In this document: one piece after another, positions 51,401 to 64,000 of the stretch
Position numbering within the stretch: position 1 is the first letter of the stretch
How the letters are laid out: every line of letters begins with the position of its first letter
Assembly (NCBI GenBank): GCA_013365325.1
Contig: JABVXV010000013.1
Coordinates: 183,413-247,412, forward strand
Direction of reading: 5' to 3'
Length of the DNA: 64,000 nucleotides
Source: Dipetalonema caudispina
Taxonomy: Eukaryota; Nematoda; Chromadorea; Rhabditida; Onchocercidae
Position numbers and translations under genes: made by a program
The notes under the pieces: model-generated
What the model was told of the DNA's origin: nothing
Seen by the model: only the letters and a program-made list of their open reading frames with translations
The model's database searches: none

Positions 51401-54400
51401 AAGAATTTTTGGAATTTGATTTTTGAAAACCACTTATCAGACTTATATAATAAATTAAGTTATAACCTATAATTTCTGGAATTAATATAAATGTGAAAAC
51501 AGAGAATAGCAAATTGCATTCCCCTACTCTAATTTTTGTTTCAGAATCTTGAAGGAATCCAAATTTGATGATATTTCCTTGAATTATTCATACTAAAATT
51601 TTTTTGAATATCAAAAACTAATTGCAAGATTCGTCAAAGGCTTCTCTATTCTGTCATCATTACCTTGTACCTATTTTTTCTATTAAAAAAAAAGTTTAGA
51701 TTTACTGTAAAGAGATTTCCTTCGCTAATTTTTTTTTTTTTTTTTTGGTCTCATTCAACAATGAATTTCTCATTAACCACGTACAGTTTGATAGTCAAAA
51801 GGAACCGAATTCCCCTTATTCAAATTTAAATTTCAATTAAATTTTCACTTCATTCATAACATTTACATATCATATCGTTTACTTTTCTTTTTTATTCTTT
51901 TTTTATGCGCAAAAAAAAAAGTTGAAAGGTCAATGAACAGCAGTGTGATTTTATTACTTTTCACTAAGATACTATATATAATGTATGGAAAAATAGAAAA
52001 TAAAAAATAGTAACGAATAAATTTGAAAAAGATACAACATATGAAAAGAATTGATAAATAATTGGAATAAAAATAAATAATTAAATAGATCATTTTATAA
52101 TTATGAATAACACTTTTATTTTCAGCAAAAACTATCACTTGATGAAAAAATAATAATAACATTTTGAAATGAAATGGGGAAAACAGAAAAACTTTTGAAT
52201 TATTTATCATTGATAAAAATAGGTAAAAAGTAGAGTGAAATGAATAGACATAAAATAATATAAAAATGCATGTTAAGTTAAACCTTTTCATCAAATAATG
52301 TTTTTATAGCCTTATTTGATATCATTTCATCAATATTTCAAGAATTCAAATCATAATATGCATGAAATGGTACCAAATAAGACTATAGAAAGTTTCATGG
52401 ACAAGAATTAGTGGAATGTTTATGAAAATTAATTTAATGATAGGTGTATTTTCAGAAATATACCAATAAACAATTAATTTCTCAGTTATATTTTCGAGTT
52501 TATAGATACCAGTGTAACGTTTAATTAATTAATTGATAACATTAAATGGGAAACGGATACTTATTTTATTCAATAACAGCACTTTTTTTTTTTTTTAAAT
52601 AATAAATTATAAAATTAAAAAAAAAAAAAAATAAAATTGTTTCCTTACAACCAAAAAAAAAAAAAAAAAAACAGCAAAAGGAATAATTAATTAGCAAAGA
52701 AGACTAGAAAATCATACACGAATATTATGAAGAAAGACGTAAATGAATTGAACATATACAAAATGAAATATATATTAACGTACAACAAAATTGGGTGATA
52801 TATCGTGAAAATTGAAAATTCTCGAAAAAAAAAAAAGAAAATAAAAAGCACCAATAGATCTTCTTTTAAATTTAAACCTGATAGATGTAACGATTTATGC
52901 TAATTTCTTTTTTTCTCGAACTAATCAAAATAAGTTGTAAAAGGAAAAATATTAATGCTAATATCGCAACTCTGATATAATAAATCAACAAGTAATTTAG
53001 ATTTGATTAGTTTTAATTTCAATTTAGACTTTCATTAATTTAAAATTTGTTAAATTCAACTTTCAACTGATAGCTGATTTAAATGCCTAATTGTTTTAAA
53101 TGAATGTAAGATAGGAAAAAAAAAGCCTTTCCATCGTATCATAGAAAGTAAATGTGAATTACATTTACATGTCACATTACATTTTTCTTCATCAAAAAAT
53201 AATTAATACTACTTTGGAAAGGTTAGTAACTCATTTCAAACTGATTTTTCAATGAAATTTTGGAATAAAAGTTCGTTAAATTTGTAGGCACAATTGTTTC
53301 GTTAGCCTTTGTTCTAATTTTATAGCTAACTTCTTTTCAATTTTCAATTCGGAGATTAAAAAAAAATTCTATTTTTCAGTTTTAACGGATTTGATTCTTT
53401 TGATATAATCTGTTTTTTAAACAAGAGAATGGAAAATTCAAAAAAAAGTGAGCAATAATTTGATTTCTGTGGATTTACATAAAACATCGATTCCGAAAAT
53501 TTATCCTATGAATCATTTTGAGAAATGTTTTTTTCCTTTTTTTTTTTTTTTCGTTTGCTTTTTTTTTTAATTTTTAATTGGCTTCAAGAATATTATGGAT
53601 AGGTAATGATAATTGTTTGGTACTTTTTAAATTGTATTTTACCCAAAAACATTTTCTATACAATATAGAATTATAAGAGTGATTATGAACAATACATTGA
53701 TAACTTATGCAAATTGATTGCTTGCTTAATAAACACATAAAACAATAAGATAGTATAGTATCATTGAGGGACACCATTGGTGAAAGCTTTGAATTCGCGT
53801 CACTTTCACTCATTTTACTTCTTTTATTACTCTTTTTTAAATTATTTTCCATCCAATTCATACATCAATAAATAGCAGAAGCAATAGCGCTTTTGAGCAA
53901 TTTTATAAATAAATAAATAATGAAGGAAGAAAATTAAACGGTAAAATTACAGATACAATAATTGTTGAAAATCTTTATTGGCCAAAAATAATTGCTTACA
54001 AATTATTAAATGAAACAAAAAATTATATACATCAGTTGGACTTATGAATCTTCACACTCTCATCAAATTCAATTTATTCGAAAAAGAAAAGAAGATTGAA
54101 ATAAGCGAAAAGTCAATTTGATGATTCGATCCATCCATCTGAATTACAATTTTTCCTCCTATTGAAGGAATTTACGAATTGTTTTGAGACCAAAATTATT
54201 GAACATAATTAGCACGTGGATAGCACCAAATTTTTCATTCCAGATATGATAATTTCGGACATGAAATATTTGCGCCAAATTGGGAAACAAAAAGCGCACA
54301 GTAGCGGTAAGGAGAAGCTAATGATGCATCAATGATGTCCACCAAAATCATTACCGAAACAACAATAACAACAACAACAACAACAGCAACAGCAACAACA

Positions 54401-55186
54401 ACAACTACAACAACAATATAGCAACTGCAACAACACCACCAACAACAATGAATAGCAAAGATAAGAAGAAGTATGCATCCATCTAAAGCAATAGAAAAGA
54501 AGCCAAGCGACAAGTTGTCAATCATTTCAATTGTCCTGGGACATGTCAAGGGAATTAATAATAATAGTAGCGATAGCAACAACAATAACAAACAACAACA
54601 ACAGCAACAACAACAATAACAACAACAACAATAATAATTAGCAACAATAAACTAATAGCAATTAGTAATATTAGCAACAATAATGATATATTAGTTTACA
54701 GAATTAACTTATCTAATCCTTTCAATTTTCCATTGTTTTGCATATCTACTGGATAATTATTTTAAATTTTATTTAATTTTGAAAGATTTCCCTTATCAGA
54801 AAAGAAAAAGAAAAATCCAGCAATATTTTGAGTACATTGAAAGAAAGGATTCATGTAAATAACCATCATTATCACCATCATAAGAAGCAACAGTGAGCAT
54901 TTGAAATCTTTAAGATTATATTTTTAAAATTTAAATAAAAAATTGCCAGTCTAATAAGTTATTTACACTCATTTAATTCGTTGAAGTTCATTTGGATGTT
55001 TTTCTTTTTGTTACAAATTTAAATTTTAAAACTTTCCTTTGCCAAATTAAATTTCCGTTATGGGATGGGTAAAATTTGGAGGAAAATTGTTAAGTTTATA
55101 AAAAATTGAATTATTTGTTCGACGTTGATTTTATGCTGACATAAATGATTTAATACATGCATAGAAAAAGCTCATTAATAAAATTG

Positions 55187-55220
<34 letters not shown>

Positions 55221-58200
55221 ATACTTTACAGATTAGCAAAAAAAAAAGGAAAAATTAGTTGAAAAAAAAGCGGCGTAACTTTTGATTATGAGTAAAAAAA
55301 AAAAAGAAAAAAGAAAAATTATTATTTTGCTGAATGTTTTATTTTATAACTTCTTGTATGCAATTTTTTTTTTGAGTTTTTTTTTTAAAATATTTTAAAT
55401 AAATAAATTAAGTTACGCCACTAATTTCTTACACAAGCATTCATTTATGAACGTGAACTTCTTAAATAATTTTGGAAAAATATGTGAAATTTAAAAATCA
55501 GTCCACAGGACACCAGTTGGTGTTCTTAGGGTTGATGTTGTTGCTGATGGAATTTTATCAATGGTTTCATCTTTTGAAGTGCATGATGCTCGAGAAGAGG
55601 TTGATTCATCAACATATGGTAATGTTTCCACACTTTCTTGCATGCATGCTTCGGTAATTGGTTGTGATGTTATTGAATTTATTGATTGTTTCAAAATAAT
55701 TGGTAATGATGAAGGTGGTGGAGGAGGAGGTGGTGGTGGTGGAGGTGGTAATGGTGGTGGTGGAAAATCATCAGTAGTAGTTGAATCTGTTAATTCATTT
55801 CCAATGATAGCTATTGCTCCATTACTTCTTAAATGTTCCTTTTTGTCTTTTTCAATTTCAGAAGTTTGTTTCATCTCTGTGTTGACATTTGAATCAACAT
55901 AGAGATTTGTACAGATTCGATCATCCTCTTTCAAATCTTTCATCATTCTTTCACATCTTTCATCATTTTCTTTGACATATATCGCTTCTTCATCGTTATC
56001 ATTTAAATTGGGCTGTGATATTGCACCAATCTGTTGTCGTTCAGTTTTCGCATTTGGTGGAATGTTAAAACGAACAGGTTGAGTTTGACGACGTGGATCG
56101 CTACGACGTCCACGTTTTGCAATTGCAGACTTCTCAATATTTCGTCGTCGTAGCAAGTATTCCAAGACATCTCCAGATTCCGGTGTAGAAGGTGATAAAG
56201 AATGATCTTGAGAAGAGAAATTACCTGGTGATGGTAGTCGTTTTTTGGGTACCAAATCTAGGGATTTTCTTCTCCTTAAGCTATCTGGACTACGTGAACC
56301 TGATAATGACCTATGCAAGTTAGCGCTCTCTACAGCGTTAGTTAAAGCTTCGGAAACCGTATTCTTGCTACTGGTATCTTTAAATGTCGAAAACAAGCCT
56401 TCCGTATCACTGGATATATTACGCATCGTAAGCACGTATGGAATATCGCTGTTAAAGAGATGGCATTTCTGAATTTCCGGATAATCCTCACTTTGCACCG
56501 AAATCAATGTTGGACGATTCAGTTCACGAGTGCTTGATGATGCCGTACAAGATGGAAGAGTTTCTTCTTTTTGAAGATTTACAACCGGATGACTTGGTTT
56601 TGTTTCCGCTACACCTAAGACTGAAGTCGATTCTGTAAAGCCAGAGTCTGAAGTGCAAGCAAGAATTTTTGGTTTCGGTGGTACTACTGGCTTCGGTTTT
56701 CGTTCTCGATAACCTTCTGGAGTGATTATCATATTTTCCTTAGTTATAACTTTACCCGGTAATGGTCCAATTGCACCATAAGTTTTAGGAATTTGTTGTG
56801 GTTGAGCTATTGTTGTATAGCTCTGACCGCTATCTGAAGGATGAGTTAAGTTAACATTACTGTAGATATTTTCACTGGCACTTGTATCATCGTCATCTGG
56901 GATTATTTTTGGCCTCTGCAAGATGGTACCTTTCGATGTATATACAATTTTGGAATACTTTGGTTGCACTTCCTTGGTATGTGAAACAGAAGGTTGGGGT
57001 TCAGTGGTAATAGGCCAACGATCTAATTCTACATTCGTGATAGGTGTACGAATTGGAGTTTGTGGTGGAGCGGTACCATGTACCTTCGAAACCCTACTAA
57101 TTTCCTTCCTACTACTCAGTTTCCTATGTTCATCCAAATTGACATTTGGACCATCGATCTCGATAGGTACTAATTTTTGATGTAACGGATATTCCGCATA
57201 TGAGGCTGGTGCCGATGAAGGATGCTTCCTTTCAGTATAGAATCGCCGTTGTAAACTTGTATTGCCAATCTCAACCTGATTACTTTTAGAAGGTTCTTGT
57301 CGATAAATCTGTCCTGAAATCTCTCGTTGATTAAGTCCTACCTCCATTTTCCTTCTACCACTATCCAGTCGTTCACTATACGGATCTTCATCATCGGTTG
57401 TATTCGGTGTAGAACGAGTATTTGAAACCACCTTCTTGACAATGACATTACCAACGCGTTTTGCTGTGAAAGTGGTAGCATAAACAGGATTCATTGGAAC
57501 AGCCTGGATATCGGAATGTGCTGATCGTAGCTCATTATCGGATAATTTGTAGGATCCTTCGCTAATATTATCATAATCACGGGGTGGTTGATGAAGTTCC
57601 AGGAAATTATCACCGGATGCAGACTTAGGTGGACATTCACATTTAAGCTCAAATTCACGACAAACAATTTGTACATCATCACCGAGTACATTTGGTAATG
57701 ATACCGATGTGATAGCATCATTATCTGATATATCAGCAATATTATCGGCATTACCCGTTGCCGCTATTGCTCCTGCTCTTATAGATTTATTAGTGGATTG
57801 TTTCAGTGGTCTAAAATCAGAATGTTGTTGCTTGTAGCGCGAATTCATGGTACCACCACCAGCTAATGAACATACATCATTGCTTTCCATATCACTCAGA
57901 CACATTCGTTCACCGTTCACCGCCGCAGCACTACTGTTACTGGGATAGTTCTGCGAATTTCGATGGCGATGATTACGAATACTGGTAGTGGTACCATAGC
58001 TATTCGGAGTTATCTCACCGGGAAAATAACTCATTGTACCTGTTGTCATTAATTGCTGACCTGTACCTTGACCATAGCTTTGGCTATTCATATATGAACC
58101 ACAATTCATCGACCGTACTCCATCTTTACAATATACTGATACATTTTTAGAAGGTAACGTTCCAGAACCAATCAAATTCACTGATCGTTCGCTAACTGTT

Positions 58201-59222
58201 GCATAAGTAGGATGATTCATGCCAAAGAAAGCTGGCCGAGATAATCGACCATTAGATGAAGATGAAAGGCCTGATTTAATTGGCCTAAAAAAAAAAAAAA
58301 ACTTCTGAATCCTTCTTATTTATTCATTCTTTTTTGAAAATATTGCAAATAAATTTTTTTCCTTTTTTTTTTTTTTTTCAAATTTTAAAAACTTTGAAAA
58401 TGGTTCACGTCGTTTTCTATGTTCTCGAATATAATAAATTAATTTCTTTTGAGTTCTACCTTGATACCTACAAAAAAAAAAAAACCTTATCTTTATCTAA
58501 TTCATAAATAAATCTGCAAAATTCATAAAATGCATTGAATAATTTATTCTTTATAATTATTATGAAAAAAATAATATAAATTTCCAAACTAAAAAAATTA
58601 TATCCTTACAAAAAGGAAAGATTATACGTTCTTATCAGTTAATATCTTAACAATTCATGAATTAATACCTCATATATATATCAATAATTAGAGAAATTTA
58701 AAATGCATACCTAAAAGCGGAACCTTTACTGAAGAAACGACCTTCACGAGTTTTTTTCACTGGCAATACTTCAATACATCGGAAAAATGTATGATGTTCT
58801 ACACATTTTTTCCAGAAATTTTTGCACTCATTTCTACTTTCAAATAAAAATTCGATAGTTTCTTTATAATATTGCTGCAAAAAAAAAAACAAAAAAAGAA
58901 ATTTTTTTTTTTTTTTTTTTTCACATGATAACATTTTTAAATTGTATAAATTTCTATCCCTTTAGATTATCACAATTAAATCTCTTCTCTATTTGTAACT
59001 ATGATTATTTTTCTACTCTTCGAAATGTATCTTTCATTCTTGAAGATTATTAAAATATGAAATAAAATTTAACAGCTCACATTTAGTTAAATGAGTACAC
59101 TTTAGTTTATCTATTTCTCAAATTTAAATTAAAGGAAAAAAAAGTGGTCTTCTTAAGTCTATCTTTTTTTTTTTTTCGTATTTATGAATTCATCAAAATT
59201 CTTGGAATTTAGTTAGTAGGAT

Positions 59223-59259
<37 letters not shown>

Positions 59260-59729
59260 CATAGAAATTTTTTCAACAAGGTTAGCTTACATGGCTGTCC
59301 GGATGTAACTTTATTAGCAATTTGCGACGCTTAAAGGAGAGCTTTCGAATTTTAGCCCAAGAAAATGTTGAAACACATTGAAACTGATGAAATACTCGAA
59401 TACCCATGTGAGCAATTGTTAAGCTTATTTCGGTACCTTCCACATCCTGAAAATTTTAATTGTTTCAAGATAGTCGAAATATATGAAATGCAAATTATCA
59501 GTTTTATGCCACTTTTGAATTGGTTATTTTTAAGTCTTATCATAGAACTAATTGTTTATATAATGAAACATAATGGGGAAACCTGTTTATGAATAAAAGA
59601 CTTTTAAATTCAAGAAGGCTTTTAATATCAATTATTAGTTCTTAAGTCTTATCTAATGAAGAAATGTCAAAATATTATCAGTTATTGGTCTGATATTCCA
59701 TTTTAAATCTGAAATTTTGATGTAGTAAG

Positions 59730-59760
<31 letters not shown>

Positions 59761-60934
59761 ACCTTAGCAGCATGCAATTTTACACCATAGTAATCACAAC
59801 GTCGTGCTGTTTCAAGCAGAGTTAAATCACTTTCACCGGGGCTCATACCACTGAAATTTTCATAATTTCAAAACTTCTAATTACATAAACAATTCAAATT
59901 TAAAAATTTAATAATAACAGTTTAAGCTGTACTTAACAAATTTGAAATTCTTACTTATATATTGCATCATGTGAGCAAAAGTAAAAATTCATAACTCATA
60001 ATGCCGCAATATTAAGTTATAATTCCTAATTGTATCCATAATTGATCGGTAATCAAAATAGATATATTAGATTAATTATAATTTTGAAATAGTATTATTT
60101 AATTTCCTATAACGAATGAAGGAATTCAATCGAATTTCTCTTACAGATAAGTATAGTATATAACTTAAGTAAAAGTTTATGTAAAATTTAAAATTTTCAT
60201 TCTTTTTCCTAAAATTTTGATCGGTCAAAAAATTAAATTTGTTTATAAATTCGAAGAAATTTTGAATATTTAAGCATACATACATTAATTTCATATGATT
60301 TTCCATAACTTTTCGTTGAAATTCGGCACTTTGATTAGGTATAAATCGAGCACTTGACAAATAACTATCATCCGGATAGTCTTCGGCTGCAAAATCGCCA
60401 CAATCCGATTGGACAATATATGAAGCCAAAAGGGCAGCTGTATTTTCATTACATAATAGTTCACCCATTGCAAGATCACGTTTAATTTGTAAGGCAAATA
60501 AATACCTGAAAATGATAGAATTTACACTGGAATTTCTCGGGAATCAACATTATGCTATATAAATAAACTATGAAAAAGTGCAAATTCAAATTTTTGAAAA
60601 AATTTTATGTTTTTGTGAAAAAGAAATGATTAAGCCATTATGATTAGTTAAATATGAAAGATAAGAAATAGAGACGAAAATGAAATGAAAAAAAAAAGAA
60701 GAGTTAGAATAAATTATTCATTCTAAATTCAATAAGATTGTGTGATAAGGTACAATTAATTGATTTCGATTTATCAGTTTATTAATTGAAAAAAAGTTTT
60801 AATGAGAAAAATAACAATTTCATGAAAATTTTTAAATAGAATCAAGATAAAAAAAAAAATGAATGAACTGACTTTTTTTCTCTTTCTTTCTTTTTTTTTC
60901 TTTTTTTTTTGTAAAGTTAGAAAATAATAAAAAC

Positions 60935-60967
<33 letters not shown>

Positions 60968-61829
60968 GAAAAAGAAAGTACCTCGTATATTCTTCAACAA
61001 GATCCGCTGGGTTTGGTGTGTAAAATTTAACGATGAAATAGAAACGAGCATCACTATGAGTTGTAGTGATTTGTCGTAAGATAGGCTTATCTTTATCCAA
61101 CCAGCACTGAAAGGTCGTTTAAAAGTAGCATAAAGATTTAATAAAAAAAAAAAAACGATCAAAAGAGAAACAAACAGGAATCGTTTAATTAAATAACTTC
61201 AATAAATAATTTCACTTTGAATACTCAGATGCTATATACTAATACTTGAGAAATTGAAATTGAAATTAAACGAAATGAAACAAATGAAACGTACACGATT
61301 GCCATAGCAGTCGGTAAATTCAAGACTGAAATAATCACATTCCAATAGATTCAAATGACGGCATACTTCATCAAATAGTGCTTGGCCAAGTGCTTTATGC
61401 TGTAGCATTAATTTATTTCAGTGTAATTTATTTTAAAATTAATTTTATTTAAATTAATATAGTTTAGATGTTAATTAATTAGGCAATGATATTTTCTTCT
61501 TGCTAAATAAATGAATGTTTTTCTATTCAATAACACTTTTGTGATTACAATTTCTACATCGTAATAAAGTGATCACTTCCGCTTTTATGATGTTAGCAGT
61601 TTAATTTTATTAATTTAATTAATGGTTCAAATTTGGAAATCAATAAATAAAAACTATGTTATTTTATACTTAAATAAGCTAATTTACTTACCCCTAAATG
61701 GAATACACCAACAGAATCATCAAGCATGCGAACTTTGATACACATCAATTTTCCACGACGATTATCCATTCCAGGTGGCGGAGGAGCACCAACTCCTTTT
61801 GGTATCATTCCGCTACCTGGTCCACCCAT
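45113..61829 (-). CDS. FARP1: FARP-type FERM, RhoGEF and pleckstrin-domain protein
   Basis: 25 exons: 61829-61692, 61399-61295, 61106-60982, 60505-60284, 59850-59763, 59446-59291, 58874-58711, 58467-58393, 58284-55514, 51340-51202, 50942-50821, 50557-50433, 50256-50170, 49804-49671, 49490-49401, 48773-48605, 48368-48276, 48088-47972, 47471-47319, 47217-47025, 46652-46572, 46374-46286, 46115-45999, 45697-45546, 45188-45113. All phases agree: 1926 residues. FERM (about 29-335): GKLMCIKVRMLDD, YLFALQIKRDLAMGELLCNE, FSWAKIRKLSFKRRKLLIKL, FWKKCVEHHTFFR. FA follows (GRTQKKL). Residues about 358-1281, from one exon, are disordered with a polyproline run. DH about 1411-1610, PH1 about 1641-1755 (RFIRQGWLCKWTKRGFIPH), PH2 about 1805-1915 (GYLLRKFRNSAGWQRFWVIH). 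Vertebrate FARPs act at the neuronal membrane on Rho GTPases. Reading past the 55514 donor gives a 1288-residue form ending LWTDF. The start follows a TTATAG acceptor. Confidence 0.93.
48381..48450. repeat. AAT microsatellite in a FARP intron
   Basis: About 70 bp of (AAT)n with one GAT unit, just upstream (in transcript direction) of the exon ending at 48276. Confidence 0.9.
49922..49965. repeat. perfect 15-bp-stem hairpin in a FARP intron
   Basis: AACGTTTTTCCTGAA at 49922-49936 pairs perfectly with TTCAGGAAAAACGTT at 49951-49965, with a 14-nt loop. It is more GC-rich than the surrounding intron. Confidence 0.85.
52303..52389. repeat. imperfect inverted repeat in the long FARP intron
   Basis: About 28 bp near 52303-52330 (core CTTATTTGATATCATTTCAT) is mirrored with a few mismatches near 52361-52389 (core ATGAAATGGTACCAAATAAG). 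Confidence 0.6.
54357..54660. repeat. CAA/AAC-rich microsatellite in a FARP intron
   Basis: Two blocks of imperfect CAA/AAC repeats (about 54357-54450 and 54570-54660) lie inside the long intron. On the transcribed strand they read GTT/TTG. They explain the low-complexity open frame seen on the minus strand here. Confidence 0.85.
59224..59259. repeat. T homopolymer, about 36 bp
   Basis: Among the longest single-base runs in the window, just past the FARP exon that ends at 59291. Its exact length is probably not reliable in the assembly. Confidence 0.85.
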
Positions 61830-64000
61830 ATTTGTTCTATAATGCTCAATCATTAATTTGAATTTAAATTTAAATTTATTGAAATTAATCATTGTCAAGT
61901 GGTTTTTTTCAATTTGAATTCATTTTCTTGACCTAAAATACGTCATAACTCAAAATGATAAATAGATACAAAAATTAAGTATTATAGCAAAATTCAATTT
62001 ATAGCAAGACATAATATAAAAAGATATTATGCTCATGTTATCAAAAAAGGTTAAGAGTGAAGAAAGGCGGTACTATTATCCAGTTATCTTCAGGTCAGGT
62101 CACCAGATTTGAGCAATTCTTATTTGGCGGTTATTGTGATGGAAAATAAATATCATCGGACAAGTTATTTTCCAGTAATGAAAAAAAAAAAAGAGAAAAA
62201 ATTATAATTTTAATAGTTTTACCTTTCAACATACATTTATTTCCCTAAATTTGTTTCCATTATTTTGCAAATTTTATTGCCCAGAAAAATTCATTATAAT
62301 TTTAATGTTTTTGGTTATTGAAAATTTTTACGTCATTAACAGTTAAAGCAAATTCTGTGAAAGATGTAAACCTTTCACATCTGGTACAAAAAAAAGAAAA
62401 TGAAAAAAAAAAAGAACGATGTAGAAAAATGAATGCCAAAAAAGTGTGGGTAAAAGAAATTAGCATAAAAATTGAACAAAATTCGTCCAAATATTTCAGT
62501 TATTAACTTTAAAAAGTAAAATATTCGAAATTCACAATTCATTATTTTCTTTCTATCTTAATTTTTAAATTCCAAAAATTAAATTTCCTATATGAAAAGA
62601 AAGAATAGGAAATTTTGCTAGAATTATAAAGTTTCCGTGCAAAAAAAAAAAAAAAAAAAAAAAAAACTAACTTCACTTAAAAAAATGCGACTCAAGCAAA
62701 TATTCAAATTTGCACTTTTAGAAATTTTGTGAAATCTCAAGGGATGTAAAATTTTATGCAATTCTAATTAGAGAAAAATAATCCAACTTCGTCGTTTGTC
62801 GCTCTGTTTCAGAGAATTTAAATTGTTATGCAAAAAAAAAAAAAAAAAGAAGGAAAGAAATGGAATGTGAAAAAAAAAGTAACATTTTCGTAGTGGAATA
62901 ACCAAAATTATTTCAATAGATCTTTTCCGAAAGAAAAAAAAAAAAGCAAAAAAGAAATATGAATGTTGTCCTTTGAAGTTTTCCTATTACTAGCATTAAA
63001 CAAGGATATTTAAGAAACTTTAAATGGATTGCTTTAAATGTTACTGAGATCAAAAATATTGGTAAATTAAAAAAAAGATATCTAAATTGGTTAATATTTT
63101 GTTTCAACTTCTTTATACTTCTTCGTCGTATTGCTCATTTCTTCTGATAGGCATAAAGTCAACCATCAAATATTGCTTAACTAAATTCCATCAATTTTTT
63201 TTTTTTTTTTCTGGAATATGAAATACTTTTCTTATTTTAATTTTCGTTTTTTCTCCCCCTCCTCTATCCAAAAAATGAATAATGCATTCAAATTTTAACG
63301 GAAAAAATTTTTCACCTATAAAAGTTTTAAAACTGGAAAAAGAAAAATTGAACTTATCTTACTTTCTAGTAAGATATTTAATAAAAAAGACTAGGCATGA
63401 TTGTAATTCTTTAGCCTCATCTTTGTCCTAATTTTCAGGCAATAATATTCTCAAAAACCTTTTACAGATTGCTTATTAGGAAAACAAAAAAGTATCAATA
63501 ATAATAATAATAATAATAGTAATTGATAATTAAGGAAGAAAAGTTTGTATAAATGAAAAAGTAAATAAAGATAAAAATTTTTGATATTAATGGAACAAAT
63601 GAATCTTTCCAATGTGAATTGAACTTGAAATTAAAAATAGAAAAAACAAAAACAAAAAAAAAAAAGAAAAAAAAAATGAATGATAGTATAATGATTTCTT
63701 TATCAGTGATGATAAAATTTAGAATATTGTAGATGAGAAAATTTGAAAGATGAACAACAGCTGGTACTGCTACTGCTACTGCTATAGCTACTTCTGCTAT
63801 ATTATTATCATCATCATTATCATCATCATCATCAACATTAGGTTTGTGCTGCTAGTTCTCGAATATCAACAATCACATCGTGATTGAGTTGTTGTTAGGT
63901 GATAGAACCAGCCGTAACAAACCGTGGTGAAAGTATCTCTTCAATTTACGAAATGCTTTCAAATTATTATCACATATCCAACAACTTCTATCATTCATTC
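61830..64000. other. upstream flank of FARP, no gene seen
   Basis: Probable FARP promoter and intergenic sequence, with many A/T runs (for example 62640-62666). Only weak AT-rich open frames occur. Towards the right edge there are short TGC/TAC and ATC repeats. Confidence 0.5.
63758..63836. repeat. TGCTAC and ATC short tandem repeats
   Basis: About 63758-63790 is built of ACTGCT units and about 63800-63836 of (ATC)n/(ATT)n. Confidence 0.8.

Larger units (their letters stand above)
51341..55513 (-). other. 4.2-kb FARP intron with low-complexity content
   Basis: This is the intron between the giant exon and the first linker exon of the RhoGEF half, and it doubles as the 3' region of the predicted short form. 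It has long A and T runs (for example 55187-55218), a CAA-rich microsatellite and an imperfect inverted repeat. The 143-residue open frame at 51863-52294 is low-complexity and not called. Confidence 0.6.

Noticed and set aside
51863..52294. 143-residue minus-strand open frame in the FARP intron
   Set aside because: Composition is Phe/Ile/Tyr/Ser low complexity, as expected from random AT-rich sequence; no start context or domain.
54235..54591. 118-residue minus-strand open frame over the CAA repeats
   Set aside because: Its core is poly-Val from the repeat; it does not join either neighbouring FARP exon in phase.

Overview
This looks like a 64 kb piece of a nematode nuclear genome, most likely a filarial (spirurid) worm. 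It is AT-rich with long A and T homopolymers. Genes are split into many short exons with GT-AG introns and TTTCAG-type acceptors, and several start codons lie on or just after an acceptor, as expected with spliced-leader trans-splicing. The set includes a true RXR, a NELF-E-like protein and a NEKL-3/NEK6-7 kinase. The species cannot be fixed from the sequence alone. All gene models were spliced by hand and checked for reading phase at every junction. No database search was run.

Layout, left to right. (1) 166-869 (+) is a small single-pass membrane protein with no recognised family. (2) 870-5804 is gene-poor, with an ATT microsatellite and a 97-bp tandem duplication. (3) 5805-9146 (+) is mitochondrial enoyl-thioester reductase (MECR), with a GC-AG intron and a relict duplicated exon. 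(4) 10480-17795 (-) is RXR/USP. (5) 21353-26479 (-) is NELF-E, interrupted by an assembly gap of 100 N at 25601-25700. (6) 27858-30955 (-) is a calcium-regulated mitochondrial ATP-Mg/phosphate carrier. (7) 32644-34303 (+) is Mediator subunit MED22. (8) 34762-37467 (+) is HAP40/F8A. (9) 39415-41752 (+) is a NEK6/7-type kinase (NEKL-3). (10) about 42684-44236 (+) is PIG-X, a subunit of GPI mannosyltransferase I. (11) 45113-61829 (-) is a full-length FARP protein (FERM, FA, DH, PH, PH) in 25 exons, one of them 2.8 kb long. (12) 61830-64000 is upstream flank and simple repeats.

The genes do not form one pathway. NELF-E and MED22 both act on RNA polymerase II. MECR and the carrier are both mitochondrial. 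RXR and NEKL-3 are each linked to moulting biology in nematodes or other ecdysozoans, but their proximity may be chance. MED22 and HAP40 are 458 bp apart on the same strand and could form an operon.

The most interesting points are: a conserved NELF-E, although C. elegans is reported to lack NELF; a FARP locus predicted to give both a full RhoGEF form and a FERM-FA-only form; an RXR whose last exon has a divergent AF-2 helix; two GC-AG introns; a decayed duplicate exon in MECR; and several strong hairpins in introns and 3' regions.
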